From Oscillospiraceae bacterium (GTDB lineage Bacteria; Bacillota; Clostridia; Oscillospirales; Ruminococcaceae): a DNA stretch of 64,000 nucleotides. The stretch covers positions 28,637 through 92,636 of the forward strand of contig JAFQIY010000037.1 of the NCBI GenBank assembly GCA_017415165.1, read 5' to 3'. Below, piece by piece: positions 1-7,293 of this stretch. A program made the translations under genes and the position numbers. The notes under the pieces are model-generated. The model saw nothing but the letters and a program-made list of their open reading frames with translations, was not told where the DNA came from and made no database searches. Within the stretch, counting starts at the first letter, position 1, and each line of letters starts with the position of its first letter.

Positions 1-53
1 CCTCTTGATGTAAAGGCGTAAGCCGCTGTAAATGGGCAGAAAGGATACATATT

Positions 54-488
54 ATGATTATTAAAACAAGAGATTTCGGCGAACAGACAATCTCCGAGGA
101 GAAAATCATAACCTTTCCTCACGGAATTTTCGCCTTTGAAGATGAGCACAGATTTATAATGCTTTCACCTCTTGGCGATGATAAATATCCCGCGTGGCTT
201 CAGAGCGTTGATAACGAAAACCTCTGCTTCATAGTTTATTCACCTGAGCAGATTGTTGAGAATTACAAGATAACCGCTGATGCGGAAAGCCTTGAAGCTG
301 CTGAACTGGGAGAAAATGATAAGCCATATTATCTCGTGCTTGCGGTTGTTCCCGAGGAATATAAGGATACTACTGTAAACCTTAAAAGCCCTATACTTAT
401 TAATACGGAAAAAATGCTTGCGGTTCAGACTATTGCCGCAGAAAATTACCCGATAAAATTCCCCATCTTTAAAAAGGAGGGAGAATAA
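54..488 (+). CDS. fliW: flagellar assembly factor FliW
   Basis: FliW is a cytosolic protein that binds CsrA and also binds flagellin. When flagellin is exported, free FliW captures CsrA and lifts its block on flagellin translation (family knowledge). The 144-residue length, the N-terminal segment ITFPHGIFAFED and the acidic body with a C-terminal PIKFPIF stretch fit the family. The ATG at 54 is preceded by AAAGGATAC at a normal distance. The stop codon overlaps the csrA start by one base (TAATG), so the two partners are translationally coupled. The gene opens the visible part of a flagellar operon running on to fliD, fliS and a FlgN-like gene. The 53 bases upstream are probably the end of another flagellar gene but are too short to identify. 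Confidence 0.95.
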   Translation: MIIKTRDFGEQTISEEKIITFPHGIFAFEDEHRFIMLSPLGDDKYPAWLQSVDNENLCFIVYSPEQIVENYKITADAESLEAAELGENDKPYYLVLAVVPEEYKDTTVNLKSPILINTEKMLAVQTIAAENYPIKFPIFKKEGE

Positions 489-718
489 TGCTGGTTATAA
501 CCCGTAAGAACAACGAGGGACTGCGTATAGGCGAAAATATTACCGTAACTGTTGTTGAAACTTCAAAGGACAGGGTTAAAATCGGTATAGATGCTCCCTC
601 AGATGTAAGAATTATCAGAAATGAGCTTTTCGACACAGAAAGGTTCAACATTCAGGCGGCTGTTCATAAACCTGCCGCAGACCTGCTTTCACTGCTCCGC
701 AGTCAGCAGGAAGTCTGA
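488..718 (+). CDS. csrA: carbon storage / translational regulator CsrA
   Basis: Small dimeric RNA-binding protein that binds GGA motifs in 5' leaders and blocks ribosome access; in Gram-positives its main target is the flagellin mRNA. The sequence starts MLVITRKNNEGLRIG, followed by the beta strands ITVTVVE and VKIGIDAP, the VRIIRNEL segment and a helical tail, all typical of CsrA at 76 residues. AAAGGAGGGAG lies directly before the ATG, inside the fliW end. Its stop TGA is embedded in the first hairpin of a structured element at 713-793. No flagellin gene is visible in the window, so its target cannot be inspected. Confidence 0.96.
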   Translation: MLVITRKNNEGLRIGENITVTVVETSKDRVKIGIDAPSDVRIIRNELFDTERFNIQAAVHKPAADLLSLLRSQQEV

Positions 719-793
719 AAATAAATTTTCAGACCCGAGTTTTGTTTTTCTTGCTAAAGTGAGAAATTTTCTGCGAAAACCACAAAACATCGG
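713..793 (+). other. two-hairpin 3' element, copy A
   Basis: Two hairpins follow each other at the csrA end. The first is GTCTGAAAAT / ATTTTCAGAC (713-722 / 725-734), which includes the csrA stop codon. The second begins at once: CCGAG TTTTG (735-744) pairs with CAAAAC A TCGG (783-793), leaving one unpaired A on the 3' side between a 4-bp foot (CCGA/TCGG) and the upper stem. The same architecture recurs at 53239-53291 and 57301-57354, each time at a gene end. It may be a terminator/processing element or a small repeat family; its function is not known to me. Confidence 0.5.
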
Positions 794-826
794 AGAATAA
801 TCGTATCATAGAAAGGCGGTAATGTT

Positions 827-3352
827 ATGTCAACAATCCGTGAAACTAACAGAATGGCGGGACTTATGTCAGGTCTCGATACTGAAGAACTCGTAAAGGC
901 GATGTCCGCTAATACCAAGGCTCGTCTCAATTCCCAGAAGCAGAAGCTTCAAAAGCTCGAATGGAAGCAGGAAAGCTACCGTTCTGTAATCTCCAAGGTT
1001 TCTGATTTCAAGTCCAAGTATCTTGATATTCTCGGAGAAAAGTCCATCAAGGCTAATTCCGTTATGAAGAAGTGCACAGCTACTTCTTCCAATGATAAGG
1101 TTATTTCTGCAACAGCTTCTGCAGGTGCTACCGCTGCAAAATATACAATTTCCAAGGCAACAGCTGCAACAGCTGCAAAATTTGATTCCAACGGTGCAAT
1201 TTCAGACGGTGCAGTAAAGCTTGATTTCTCCAAGGCTGAGGCAGGAAAGAGCTATACCGTTGAGCTTAATTTTGACGGCGTAACAAAGAACATTTCCTTT
1301 ACAGCAGGTGCAGATGTCGAAGCTACAAAGAACAGCTTCCTCAATGCCGCAAACAACGCAGTTGCTGATATTACGAATTCCTCACAGCGCTTTGAATTCA
1401 AGGCGGGTACTTCCACCCTTACATTCAACGGCGGAGGCGACGGTGTATACCACACATTCGGCGTAGGTGCAGGTGAGTCTGTAGGTCTTGACTTCAGCAC
1501 TTCCAGCAAGATTACATCTTCCACAAAGCTCAGCGCTATTGATTTCAACGAAACTCTCGTTGCAGGTGCTGACGGCAAGTATAAGTTTACAATCAACGGT
1601 ACTGATTTTGAGGTTGACGGCGATACCACAATCAGCGACCTTATCAATAAGGTTAACAGCTCCGATGCAGGTGTGAAGCTTTCTTTCAGCACTGTAGCAC
1701 AGAGCTTCGAAATCGAAACAAAGGACACAGGCGCTGCTGCTGAAATCAATATGTCACAGTCAAGCGGTAACCTGCTTAACTCCCTTTTCAATATTGATTC
1801 TTCTTCCCTTTCTATCACAAACGCTGATAAGGGTACAATTGAATATACAGAAGTAAACAGCGATTTCAGCACAGCTATTACTTCCGAAATTGCAAACAAG
1901 ATTAAGTACGGCTTCAAGGCTGACGATGCTGAGTCTTCCAAGTATTCTATGAATATCAACATCGACGGTACAGATTATGAGCTTGAGCTTGACCTGAGTG
2001 CTCTCACCAGAAAGGAAGCAAATGAGGACGCTTACACAGATGAAGAAGTTGCAGCAGCTCTCAACGATGCTCTTAAGGCTGCTTATCAGGATAAGACAGG
2101 CACAGAGCTTACAGGTGTTGAATTCGGCTTTGCTGACAATAAGCTTTCTATCAAGTCCGACTCCGCTGTAACCCTCGGCGAGAATGACTTCTACATCGCA
2201 AGCGGCACAACAAACGTTGAAACAAAGAAGGCTGACGCTTCTTACCTTGCAGCTGCAGGCGTTGACTCTATGACATTCAATGTTAACGGCAGCGAAGTTA
2301 CTGTAAATGCAAGCAGCAGCGAAGGTATAAAGATGCAGGACCTCGTTGATGCAGGTGTCGTTACAATCGACAATGCAGGCAACATTACTGCGGCAGCTGA
2401 CGTTGACGGCGTAAGCGCTGAGGCAAAGACTCTCCTTAACGATATTTTCGGCAAGGATACAGGAATTCAGGGTGCTAACGCTACAGATACAATCACAGCT
2501 TACGGAACAAACAGCTCCATTACAGTAAGCAGCGACGGCGAAAACTTTGTAACATATACAAGTGCAACAAATTCCTTCAACTTTGACGGAACAAACATCA
2601 ATCTTTCCAATGCTGAAAGCTTTGAGGCACTTTCGGAAGATGAATACATCACAATCGACACAGCAAGAGATACAAGCGGCATCAAGGACGTTATCGTTAA
2701 GTTTATTGATGATTACAACAAGCTTCTTGATGACCTCTATGACGAGGTAACAACTTCCAGACCAAAGTCCAGCGGCTCTTACTATGACCCTCTTACAGAG
2801 GAACAGAAGGAAGAAATGTCCGAGGACGAAATCAAGAACTGGAACGAAAATGCCAAGAAGGGTCTCCTCTACCGTGATACAAGCGTACAGAGATTCCTTT
2901 CCGATATCAGAGGTGCAATGGCTTCCGCAGTTGACGGTATGACACTCGGCGCTATGGGTATAACTCTGACAGACAGCTGGCAGGACCACGGTAAGCTTGA
3001 AATTGATGAAAGCAAGCTCGACAATGCTATTTCCACATACGGAGATAAGATTGCAGACTTCTTTACTTCTGCAGACGGTCTTGCTGCAAAGCTTGAAAAA
3101 ACTGTTGATAATGCCATTTCCACAAAGACAAACAAGTACGGTTACCTTACTTCTCTCGCAGGTATGGCAAATACCAAGACAGACAAGGATAACCAGATTT
3201 TCAGACAGATGGAGTCCATTCAGGACCTTATCGACAGACTTACAGATAAGTATGAAAGTGAACAGGACAGCTACTGGAATCGCTTTACTGCTCTTGAGAA
3301 GTATATGGCTCAGGCTCAGCAGCAGCAGTCCTACTTTATGCAGGGCTATTAA
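827..3352 (+). CDS. fliD: flagellar hook-associated protein 2 (filament cap) FliD
   Basis: FliD forms the pentameric cap at the filament tip and folds exported flagellin into place. The N-terminus carries the family signature MAGLMSGLDTEELVKAM followed by a heptad-rich helix (about residues 25-75). The C-terminus is a helical region ending in the Gln-rich stretch AQAQQQQSYF. The middle is a long beta-rich, Ser/Thr/Asp/Ala-rich region that includes flagellin-hook-like segments. At 841 residues it is longer than most FliD proteins (commonly about 450-650), so the outer D2/D3 domains look expanded. Codon use is strongly biased (ACA, CTT, AAG), as in highly expressed genes. The ATG at 827 follows GAAAGGCGG. 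fliS and a FlgN-like gene follow at 27- and 12-base gaps. Confidence 0.93.
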   Translation: MSTIRETNRMAGLMSGLDTEELVKAMSANTKARLNSQKQKLQKLEWKQESYRSVISKVSDFKSKYLDILGEKSIKANSVMKKCTATSSNDKVISATASAGATAAKYTISKATAATAAKFDSNGAISDGAVKLDFSKAEAGKSYTVELNFDGVTKNISFTAGADVEATKNSFLNAANNAVADITNSSQRFEFKAGTSTLTFNGGGDGVYHTFGVGAGESVGLDFSTSSKITSSTKLSAIDFNETLVAGADGKYKFTINGTDFEVDGDTTISDLINKVNSSDAGVKLSFSTVAQSFEIETKDTGAAAEINMSQSSGNLLNSLFNIDSSSLSITNADKGTIEYTEVNSDFSTAITSEIANKIKYGFKADDAESSKYSMNINIDGTDYELELDLSALTRKEANEDAYTDEEVAAALNDALKAAYQDKTGTELTGVEFGFADNKLSIKSDSAVTLGENDFYIASGTTNVETKKADASYLAAAGVDSMTFNVNGSEVTVNASSSEGIKMQDLVDAGVVTIDNAGNITAAADVDGVSAEAKTLLNDIFGKDTGIQGANATDTITAYGTNSSITVSSDGENFVTYTSATNSFNFDGTNINLSNAESFEALSEDEYITIDTARDTSGIKDVIVKFIDDYNKLLDDLYDEVTTSRPKSSGSYYDPLTEEQKEEMSEDEIKNWNENAKKGLLYRDTSVQRFLSDIRGAMASAVDGMTLGAMGITLTDSWQDHGKLEIDESKLDNAISTYGDKIADFFTSADGLAAKLEKTVDNAISTKTNKYGYLTSLAGMANTKTDKDNQIFRQMESIQDLIDRLTDKYESEQDSYWNRFTALEKYMAQAQQQQSYFMQGY

Positions 3353-3379
3353 TAGAATTTTCCCGAAAGGATTTGTATT

Positions 3380-3751
3380 ATGATTAAGCAAAATCCATAC
3401 CAGAAGTATATGCAGCAGACAGTTACTACAATGACTCCCGGTCAGATTGTTGTTGCGCTTTATGATAAGGCTATAACAGAGCTGAACAAGGCTATATACT
3501 TCATTGAAGAGGAACCAAGTATTCCTAAAGCACATAACTCTATAACAAGGGTTGCCGATATTGTGGATACGCTTGATGCCCATCTTAAAGAAAAGTATGA
3601 GATTTCAAAGAACCTTGCAGCAATGTATCAGTATTTTCGTGAAAATCTTATACAGGCAAATGTAAAAAAGGATGCGGAAATACTTAAAACGCTTCTCCCG
3701 TTCTTTCAGGAGCTGAGAGATGCGTTTGCACAGGCTTCCAAGGGCTTCTAA
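3380..3751 (+). CDS. fliS: flagellin export chaperone FliS
   Basis: FliS binds the C-terminal helix of flagellin in the cytosol and keeps it from polymerising before export. The 123-residue helical protein starts with NPYQKYMQQTVTTMTPGQIVVALYDKAI, whose NPYQKY and TMTPGQ.V.LYD pieces are the family hallmarks. The ATG follows CCGAAAGGATT. It lies between fliD and a FlgN-like gene, the usual fliDST-type order. Confidence 0.95.
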   Translation: MIKQNPYQKYMQQTVTTMTPGQIVVALYDKAITELNKAIYFIEEEPSIPKAHNSITRVADIVDTLDAHLKEKYEISKNLAAMYQYFRENLIQANVKKDAEILKTLLPFFQELRDAFAQASKGF

Positions 3752-3763
3752 AAGGAGGTTTAT

Positions 3764-4234
3764 ATGAGCAACAAGCCTCTTATCAACCTTGTGGACAGAA
3801 AAATCCGTGAAATGGAACGCTACAGCGAGATTACAAATCGTATGCTGTATGAGGACGTTGACGGAGTAGGTGAGCTTATCGAGGAGCGTCAGAGCATAAT
3901 AACATCAATGGACGGAATTTCAGTTGATATAAAGAAATTTATCAGCGAGCAAACCATTGAACAGCAGGATACGCTCAACAAGCTTATGAAGTTTGAGGAT
4001 ATAGGCGAGCTGAACGGGGAGCTGTTGGAGTTGCAGGAGAAAATTGCGAAAATAAATCAGCTCAAGGAGCAGATTATTGAACGGGATTCAGCAGCGATAA
4101 ACCGTCTCGGTGAAATGCGTGACGAAATGAGAGAGAAGCTTGAACAGTCCGCAAAGGGTAAAAAAGTAATCAACTATTTTTCCAAAACGAATATAAACGT
4201 TAATAAAGGAAAAAGGTTGAATGTTTCTCATTAA
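3764..4234 (+). CDS. FlgN/FliT-like flagellar chaperone
   Basis: A 156-residue protein predicted to be almost entirely alpha-helical and charged, with long heptad-like stretches (for example ELNGELLELQEKIAKINQLKEQI) and a basic tail. Size, helicity and position directly after fliS suggest a FlgN or FliT-type export chaperone for hook-associated proteins, but sequence similarity alone is too weak to choose. The ATG follows AAAAGGAGG by six bases, only 12 bases after the fliS stop. It is the last gene of the operon; a terminator at 4251-4287 follows. Confidence 0.7.
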   Translation: MSNKPLINLVDRKIREMERYSEITNRMLYEDVDGVGELIEERQSIITSMDGISVDIKKFISEQTIEQQDTLNKLMKFEDIGELNGELLELQEKIAKINQLKEQIIERDSAAINRLGEMRDEMREKLEQSAKGKKVINYFSKTNINVNKGKRLNVSH

Positions 4235-4250
4235 TATGTTATAATATAAT

Positions 4251-4287
4251 CTGTCGGGTGTTATGCCCGACAGATTAATGTTTTTTT
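4251..4287 (+). terminator. terminator of the flagellar operon
   Basis: CTGTCGGG (4251-4258) pairs perfectly with CCCGACAG (4266-4273) around a 7-base loop, and a run of seven T follows at 4281-4287. It lies 16 bases after the last flagellar gene and directly before the tRNA gene. Confidence 0.85.
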
Positions 4288-4290
4288 ATA

Positions 4291-4370
<80 letters not shown>

Positions 4371-4384
4371 CGAAAACGGATTGA

Positions 4385-4419
4385 TACGTCATTTGAGTAA
4401 AATCAAGTGACGTATTTTT
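4385..4419 (+). terminator. terminator after tRNA-Arg
   Basis: TACGTCATTTGA (4385-4396) pairs with TCAAGTGACGTA (4403-4414) with one G-T wobble, followed by TTTTT. Confidence 0.85.
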
Positions 4420-4489
4420 ACTTATGTATTAATTTTAACGGTGGAATACTATAGGTGTGAATAAATATTACATATAATACTTATATTGT

Positions 4490-4596
4490 ATTAATCACTT
4501 GCACCCCGATTTTGCACATTTTATAGATTAATATATGGTAATAATAAAGCTGCGTAATCTATTGCAGGTCGGTATTATTATATTCAAGTGATTAAT
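4490..4596. repeat. nested inverted repeat upstream of the XRE gene
   Basis: The 362-base gap between the tRNA and the XRE gene holds a palindromic structure. Outer arms ATTAATCACTTG (4490-4501) and CAAGTGATTAAT (4585-4596) are perfect over 12 bp. Inside them ATAGATTA (4523-4530) and TAATCTAT (4555-4562) form a second perfect 8-bp pair. No ORF is inside. It could be a cruciform/operator region for the XRE protein, a small RNA, or a degenerate miniature element. Confidence 0.5.
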
Positions 4597-4732
4597 GCGC
4601 ACTTATGCGGTTTATAAGTTTGGAATTTTAACGATATTGTGACAATACGGAACTGCATATTGTGCTGATTTTTTCAAACATTTATAATTGAAATATATCA
4701 ATAAAATGTTTGGAAAGGTCAGGTGAATTTGT

Positions 4733-5179
4733 ATGTCAGCAATGCAGATGAAAAACAGGTTAAGAGAGCTCCGACTTGAAAAGGGTGAGTCACAGGAAGA
4801 AGTAGCAAAACTTCTTTCATTAAGCCGAACCTCTTATTGCAAATATGAAACTGGCACATATGAACCTGCCATAGAATCGCTTTTGATTCTTGCCAATCAC
4901 TACAGGGTAACTGTTGACTATTTAGTGGGAAGAACGGATATACCATTTGGCTCGGGAGATTACAGTGCGGACGAGATTTACCTTGTTGCAGAGTATCGTA
5001 AAAGCGGCAAAAAAGATATGATAAAAAATATTATGTCTGAATCGGAGCAGATGTCGAGTCTGTCTGATGACGAACGGGAGCTTGTAAATAACTATCGTGT
5101 TTCAGGTAAGAGCAGCAAACGTTCCTTACTGGATTTTTCCCGTTATTTATCGGATATGAAGAACGGCAAAACGCTGTAA
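4733..5179 (+). CDS. XRE-family helix-turn-helix regulator
   Basis: DNA-binding repressor-type protein of 148 residues. The N-terminal Cro/CI HTH spans about residues 6-62 (NRLRELRLEKGESQEEVAKL, then LSRTSYCKYETG as recognition helix), ending in VDYLVGRTD. The C-terminal half contains an internal repeat: DEIYLVAEYRKSGKKDM and DERELVNNYRVSGKSSK share D-E-x-x-L-V-x-x-Y-R-x-S-G-K. Start ATG at 4733; an in-frame ATG at 4742/4748 is also possible. It is a single gene with the nested palindrome at 4490-4596 upstream, which could be its own operator. Targets are not known. Confidence 0.85.
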   Translation: MSAMQMKNRLRELRLEKGESQEEVAKLLSLSRTSYCKYETGTYEPAIESLLILANHYRVTVDYLVGRTDIPFGSGDYSADEIYLVAEYRKSGKKDMIKNIMSESEQMSSLSDDERELVNNYRVSGKSSKRSLLDFSRYLSDMKNGKTL

Positions 5180-5350
5180 TCGGGATTAGTATAATAAAAT
5201 TTGTCACAGGTGCGGTATTTTTTGCCGCGCCTGTTCTTATATTCGGGTATGTGCTGTAAAGTTTACATTAGCTGACGCAGATTAACAGCTATATTTTGAG
5301 GTGCACATTTACGTATGTTTGGGGTAAATATGAAAAAATACCGAAAAATG
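5180..5350. other. non-coding gap with a hairpin
   Basis: No supported gene. ACAGGTGCGG (5206-5215) pairs with CCGCGCCTGT (5225-5234) around an AT-rich loop and probably ends the XRE transcript. The remainder to the promoter at 5351 shows nothing I can name. Confidence 0.5.
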
Positions 5351-5379
5351 TTGACTTTGCGTTATTTGAGGAGTATAAT
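5351..5379 (+). promoter_or_regulatory. sigma-A-type promoter for the LRR/FnIII gene
   Basis: TTGACT (5351-5356), a 17-base spacer and TATAAT (5374-5379). Transcription would start near 5386, giving a leader of about 220 bases before the TTG start at 5609. The leader has a hairpin GGGTATA/TATACCC (5391-5397/5407-5413) and then the left copy of the 27-bp inverted repeat. The promoter is therefore outside the segment bounded by the repeats. Confidence 0.7.
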
Positions 5380-5503
5380 TATTCTGTTAGGGGTATATGC
5401 GAAGCCTATACCCTTGGCGGAGCTATGCCTTTTTGTGTGCGTTTTGCGAACATTTGGCGTTAAAAGCAATTACAGGACTTTGCAAATGATGCTTTTATGA
5501 TTT

Positions 5504-5530
5504 TGCTTGCATTGACAATCTATCAAAATG
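5504..5530 (+). repeat. left arm of a 27-bp perfect inverted repeat
   Basis: Positions 5504-5530 are the exact reverse complement of 7140-7166 (27 of 27 bases; core TTGACAATCTATCAAAATG). The two arms bound a 1.6-kb segment containing exactly one gene and its terminator. This is the layout of an invertible segment or of a duplicated recombination site. Confidence 0.8.
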
Positions 5531-5608
5531 TATCAAGCGATATGATGTATATACAAAACGTATCAGAAAATGTATGGAACATCAAATTATATTAAGGAGT
5601 GTATAGGA

Positions 5609-7063
5609 TTGAAAGGTAAAAAGATTTTTTCTTCGCTGCTTGCTCTTGTGCTTGCAGTAGGAACAGTAACTATTCCGACTGTGATTACAACAGATGGCGG
5701 TAATATTGGAATTGTTGCGGAGGCGGCAGATAATGCAGCTCCAAAGAATTTCAAGGCAGAAGCAGGAAATAAAAGTGTTACTCTCACGTGGGACAAGGTC
5801 AGCGGTGCGTCCGAATACGATGTAATGTATTCCCTTGCAGGCAAAAATCACTATGAGTTTTACAAAACTGTTAAAGATACAACCTGCACTGTAAGCGGTC
5901 TGACCAACGGAACAAGCTACGATTTTCTCGTGCAGGTAAAGGGCAGTAATGTATGCTCTATTGCTGAAAAGATTACTCCCCAAAATTTCACTGTATCCGG
6001 CGATTTTGTTACCCTAAAAGATAAGAATGGCTTTGTATATATCACAGAATATACAGGCAAAGGCGGAGCTGTTGTAATTCCTGACGGATACAGTGTTGTA
6101 GGGGGTGTTTTCAAGGGAAATAAGGATATTACAAGCGTTACCTTTGGAAAAGACGCTGTTAGTGTCGGTAAAGAAGCTTTTAAGGATTGTAATAACCTTA
6201 AAAAAGTTGTATTTAACGGTATAGCTTGCGTTGATGAAAGCGCATTTCAGGATTGCACATATTTAAAAACTGTTGAGTTTAAGAACGGCTTTTATAAAGG
6301 CATAGGTCCATATGCTTTCTACCGTTGCCAATCGCTTGAAAAGGTAACTATTAAGCAGACTACGACAGAAAAATTTGTAATTAGCGGCAATGCATTTGCA
6401 TCTTGTTTTTCTCTTAAATCAATTAATATACCAAGCGAATGCACAGATATTTACGGTTGTGCTTTTTTAAACTGCTTCAGCCTTGAAAAGGTTACAATTC
6501 CATCGACAACAAAAATCCATGACGATGACAATAATAGCTGTGCTTTCGGATATTGTTACGGAACAAAAACTTATAATGACTCAATTGACCGTAATTTTGT
6601 AACAGTTGTAGCTGATGGCAAGACAGCTATCTACTCTCCGTCGCAGATTGAGTTTGACTATATGAAATACACTCCGAAGAAGCTCACAATGACAGTTACA
6701 AAGGGTTCAAGTGCAGAAAAGTATGCGAAGAACAACAAGATAGCTTATAAGTATGCTTCTTCCTCCAAGACCTCTGATAAGCTTGCTGCACCGGCAGGGT
6801 TCAAAGCATCGAAGTCTGCAACTAAAATCACACTCAAGTGGGATGCAGTTGACGGTGCAGACGCTTACAGAGTTTATATGTACAACAGCAAGACAGGCAA
6901 GTATGAAAAGTGCAAGACAGTTAAGAGTGCAAAATGCACAATCAGCGGACTTAAAAAGGGTACACAGTACAAGTTCAAGGTTGTTGCGCTTGATACTGTT
7001 AACGGCAAGTACAAAGCAGGAAACACATCAAAAAGTGTTGCCGTAACAACAAAGACCAAGTAA
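5609..7063 (+). CDS. secreted FnIII / BspA-type leucine-rich-repeat protein
   Basis: A surface or secreted protein, probably for adhesion or polymer binding (inference). TTG at 5609 is chosen as the start because AAGGAG (5594-5599) sits nine bases before it and a classic signal peptide follows (KGKKIFSSLLALVLAVGTV...VAEA). The upstream ATG at 5570 would add 13 unlikely residues. Domains in the 484-residue product: fibronectin type III (about 42-125, SVTLTWDKVSGASEYDVMY); BspA-like LRR_5 repeats (about 150-330, units such as VGKEAFKDCNNLKKVVF, VDESAFQDCTYLKTVEF, IGPYAFYRCQSLEKVTI); and a second FnIII (about 395-480, ITLKWDAVDGADAYRVYMY). There is no LPxTG or SLH anchor. The gene lies wholly inside the 27-bp inverted repeat, with its promoter outside, which suggests switchable expression. 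Confidence 0.85.
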   Translation: MKGKKIFSSLLALVLAVGTVTIPTVITTDGGNIGIVAEAADNAAPKNFKAEAGNKSVTLTWDKVSGASEYDVMYSLAGKNHYEFYKTVKDTTCTVSGLTNGTSYDFLVQVKGSNVCSIAEKITPQNFTVSGDFVTLKDKNGFVYITEYTGKGGAVVIPDGYSVVGGVFKGNKDITSVTFGKDAVSVGKEAFKDCNNLKKVVFNGIACVDESAFQDCTYLKTVEFKNGFYKGIGPYAFYRCQSLEKVTIKQTTTEKFVISGNAFASCFSLKSINIPSECTDIYGCAFLNCFSLEKVTIPSTTKIHDDDNNSCAFGYCYGTKTYNDSIDRNFVTVVADGKTAIYSPSQIEFDYMKYTPKKLTMTVTKGSSAEKYAKNNKIAYKYASSSKTSDKLAAPAGFKASKSATKITLKWDAVDGADAYRVYMYNSKTGKYEKCKTVKSAKCTISGLKKGTQYKFKVVALDTVNGKYKAGNTSKSVAVTTKTK

Positions 7064-7090
7064 TTTTGGTATACATCTGATTTAAATAAT

Positions 7091-7137
7091 TTGCAGAATA
7101 CTCACAGTTGTTCATAGCAGTGGGTATTTTGCAAAAA
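7091..7137 (+). terminator. terminator of the LRR/FnIII gene
   Basis: Fifteen-base arms at 7091-7105 and 7120-7134 (TTGCAGAATACTCAC with GTGGGTATTTTGCAA) pair throughout, with two G-T wobbles. The T run is weak. It lies just inside the right inverted repeat. Confidence 0.65.
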
Positions 7138-7139
7138 TG

Positions 7140-7166
7140 CATTTTGATAGATTGTCAATGCAAGCA
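7140..7166 (-). repeat. right arm of the 27-bp perfect inverted repeat
   Basis: Exact reverse complement of 5504-5530. It lies between the terminator of the LRR/FnIII gene and the transglutaminase-like gene. Directly after it GGAGAGG and an ATG at 7186 open a five-codon ORF that stops at once, which may be the stub of a displaced gene start. Confidence 0.8.
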
Positions 7167-7293
7167 GCAAACGGAGAGGTATAAAATGAAACGGTGCAGT
7201 TGAAATAGTTGACGGCTGCACAGGCGAGTGCGAATATCACGTCAGGGGAATTGGAAAGGTATTTTAAATATAAGGTTTACGGAGGTAAGGAAG

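Noticed and set aside
1-21. Possible last codons of an upstream flagellar gene (ending in a TAA at 19-21)
   Set aside because: Only seven codons are visible and other frames also stop early; not enough to call a gene.
1760-3583. 607-codon minus-strand ORF opposite fliD
   Set aside because: Shadow of the biased fliD codons; Cys/Val/Ile-rich product without domain, and no ribosome site.
5315-5500. 61-residue ORF after the XRE gene
   Set aside because: No ribosome site, it crosses a promoter and a hairpin, and the protein has no recognisable feature.
5180-5608. c-di-GMP or other riboswitch in the long leader of the LRR/FnIII gene
   Set aside because: Hairpins exist but none of the conserved GEMM or other riboswitch core sequences is present.
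7186-7203. Short ORF MKRCS with good ribosome site after the right inverted repeat
   Set aside because: Five codons only; could be a relic or leader peptide but cannot be supported.
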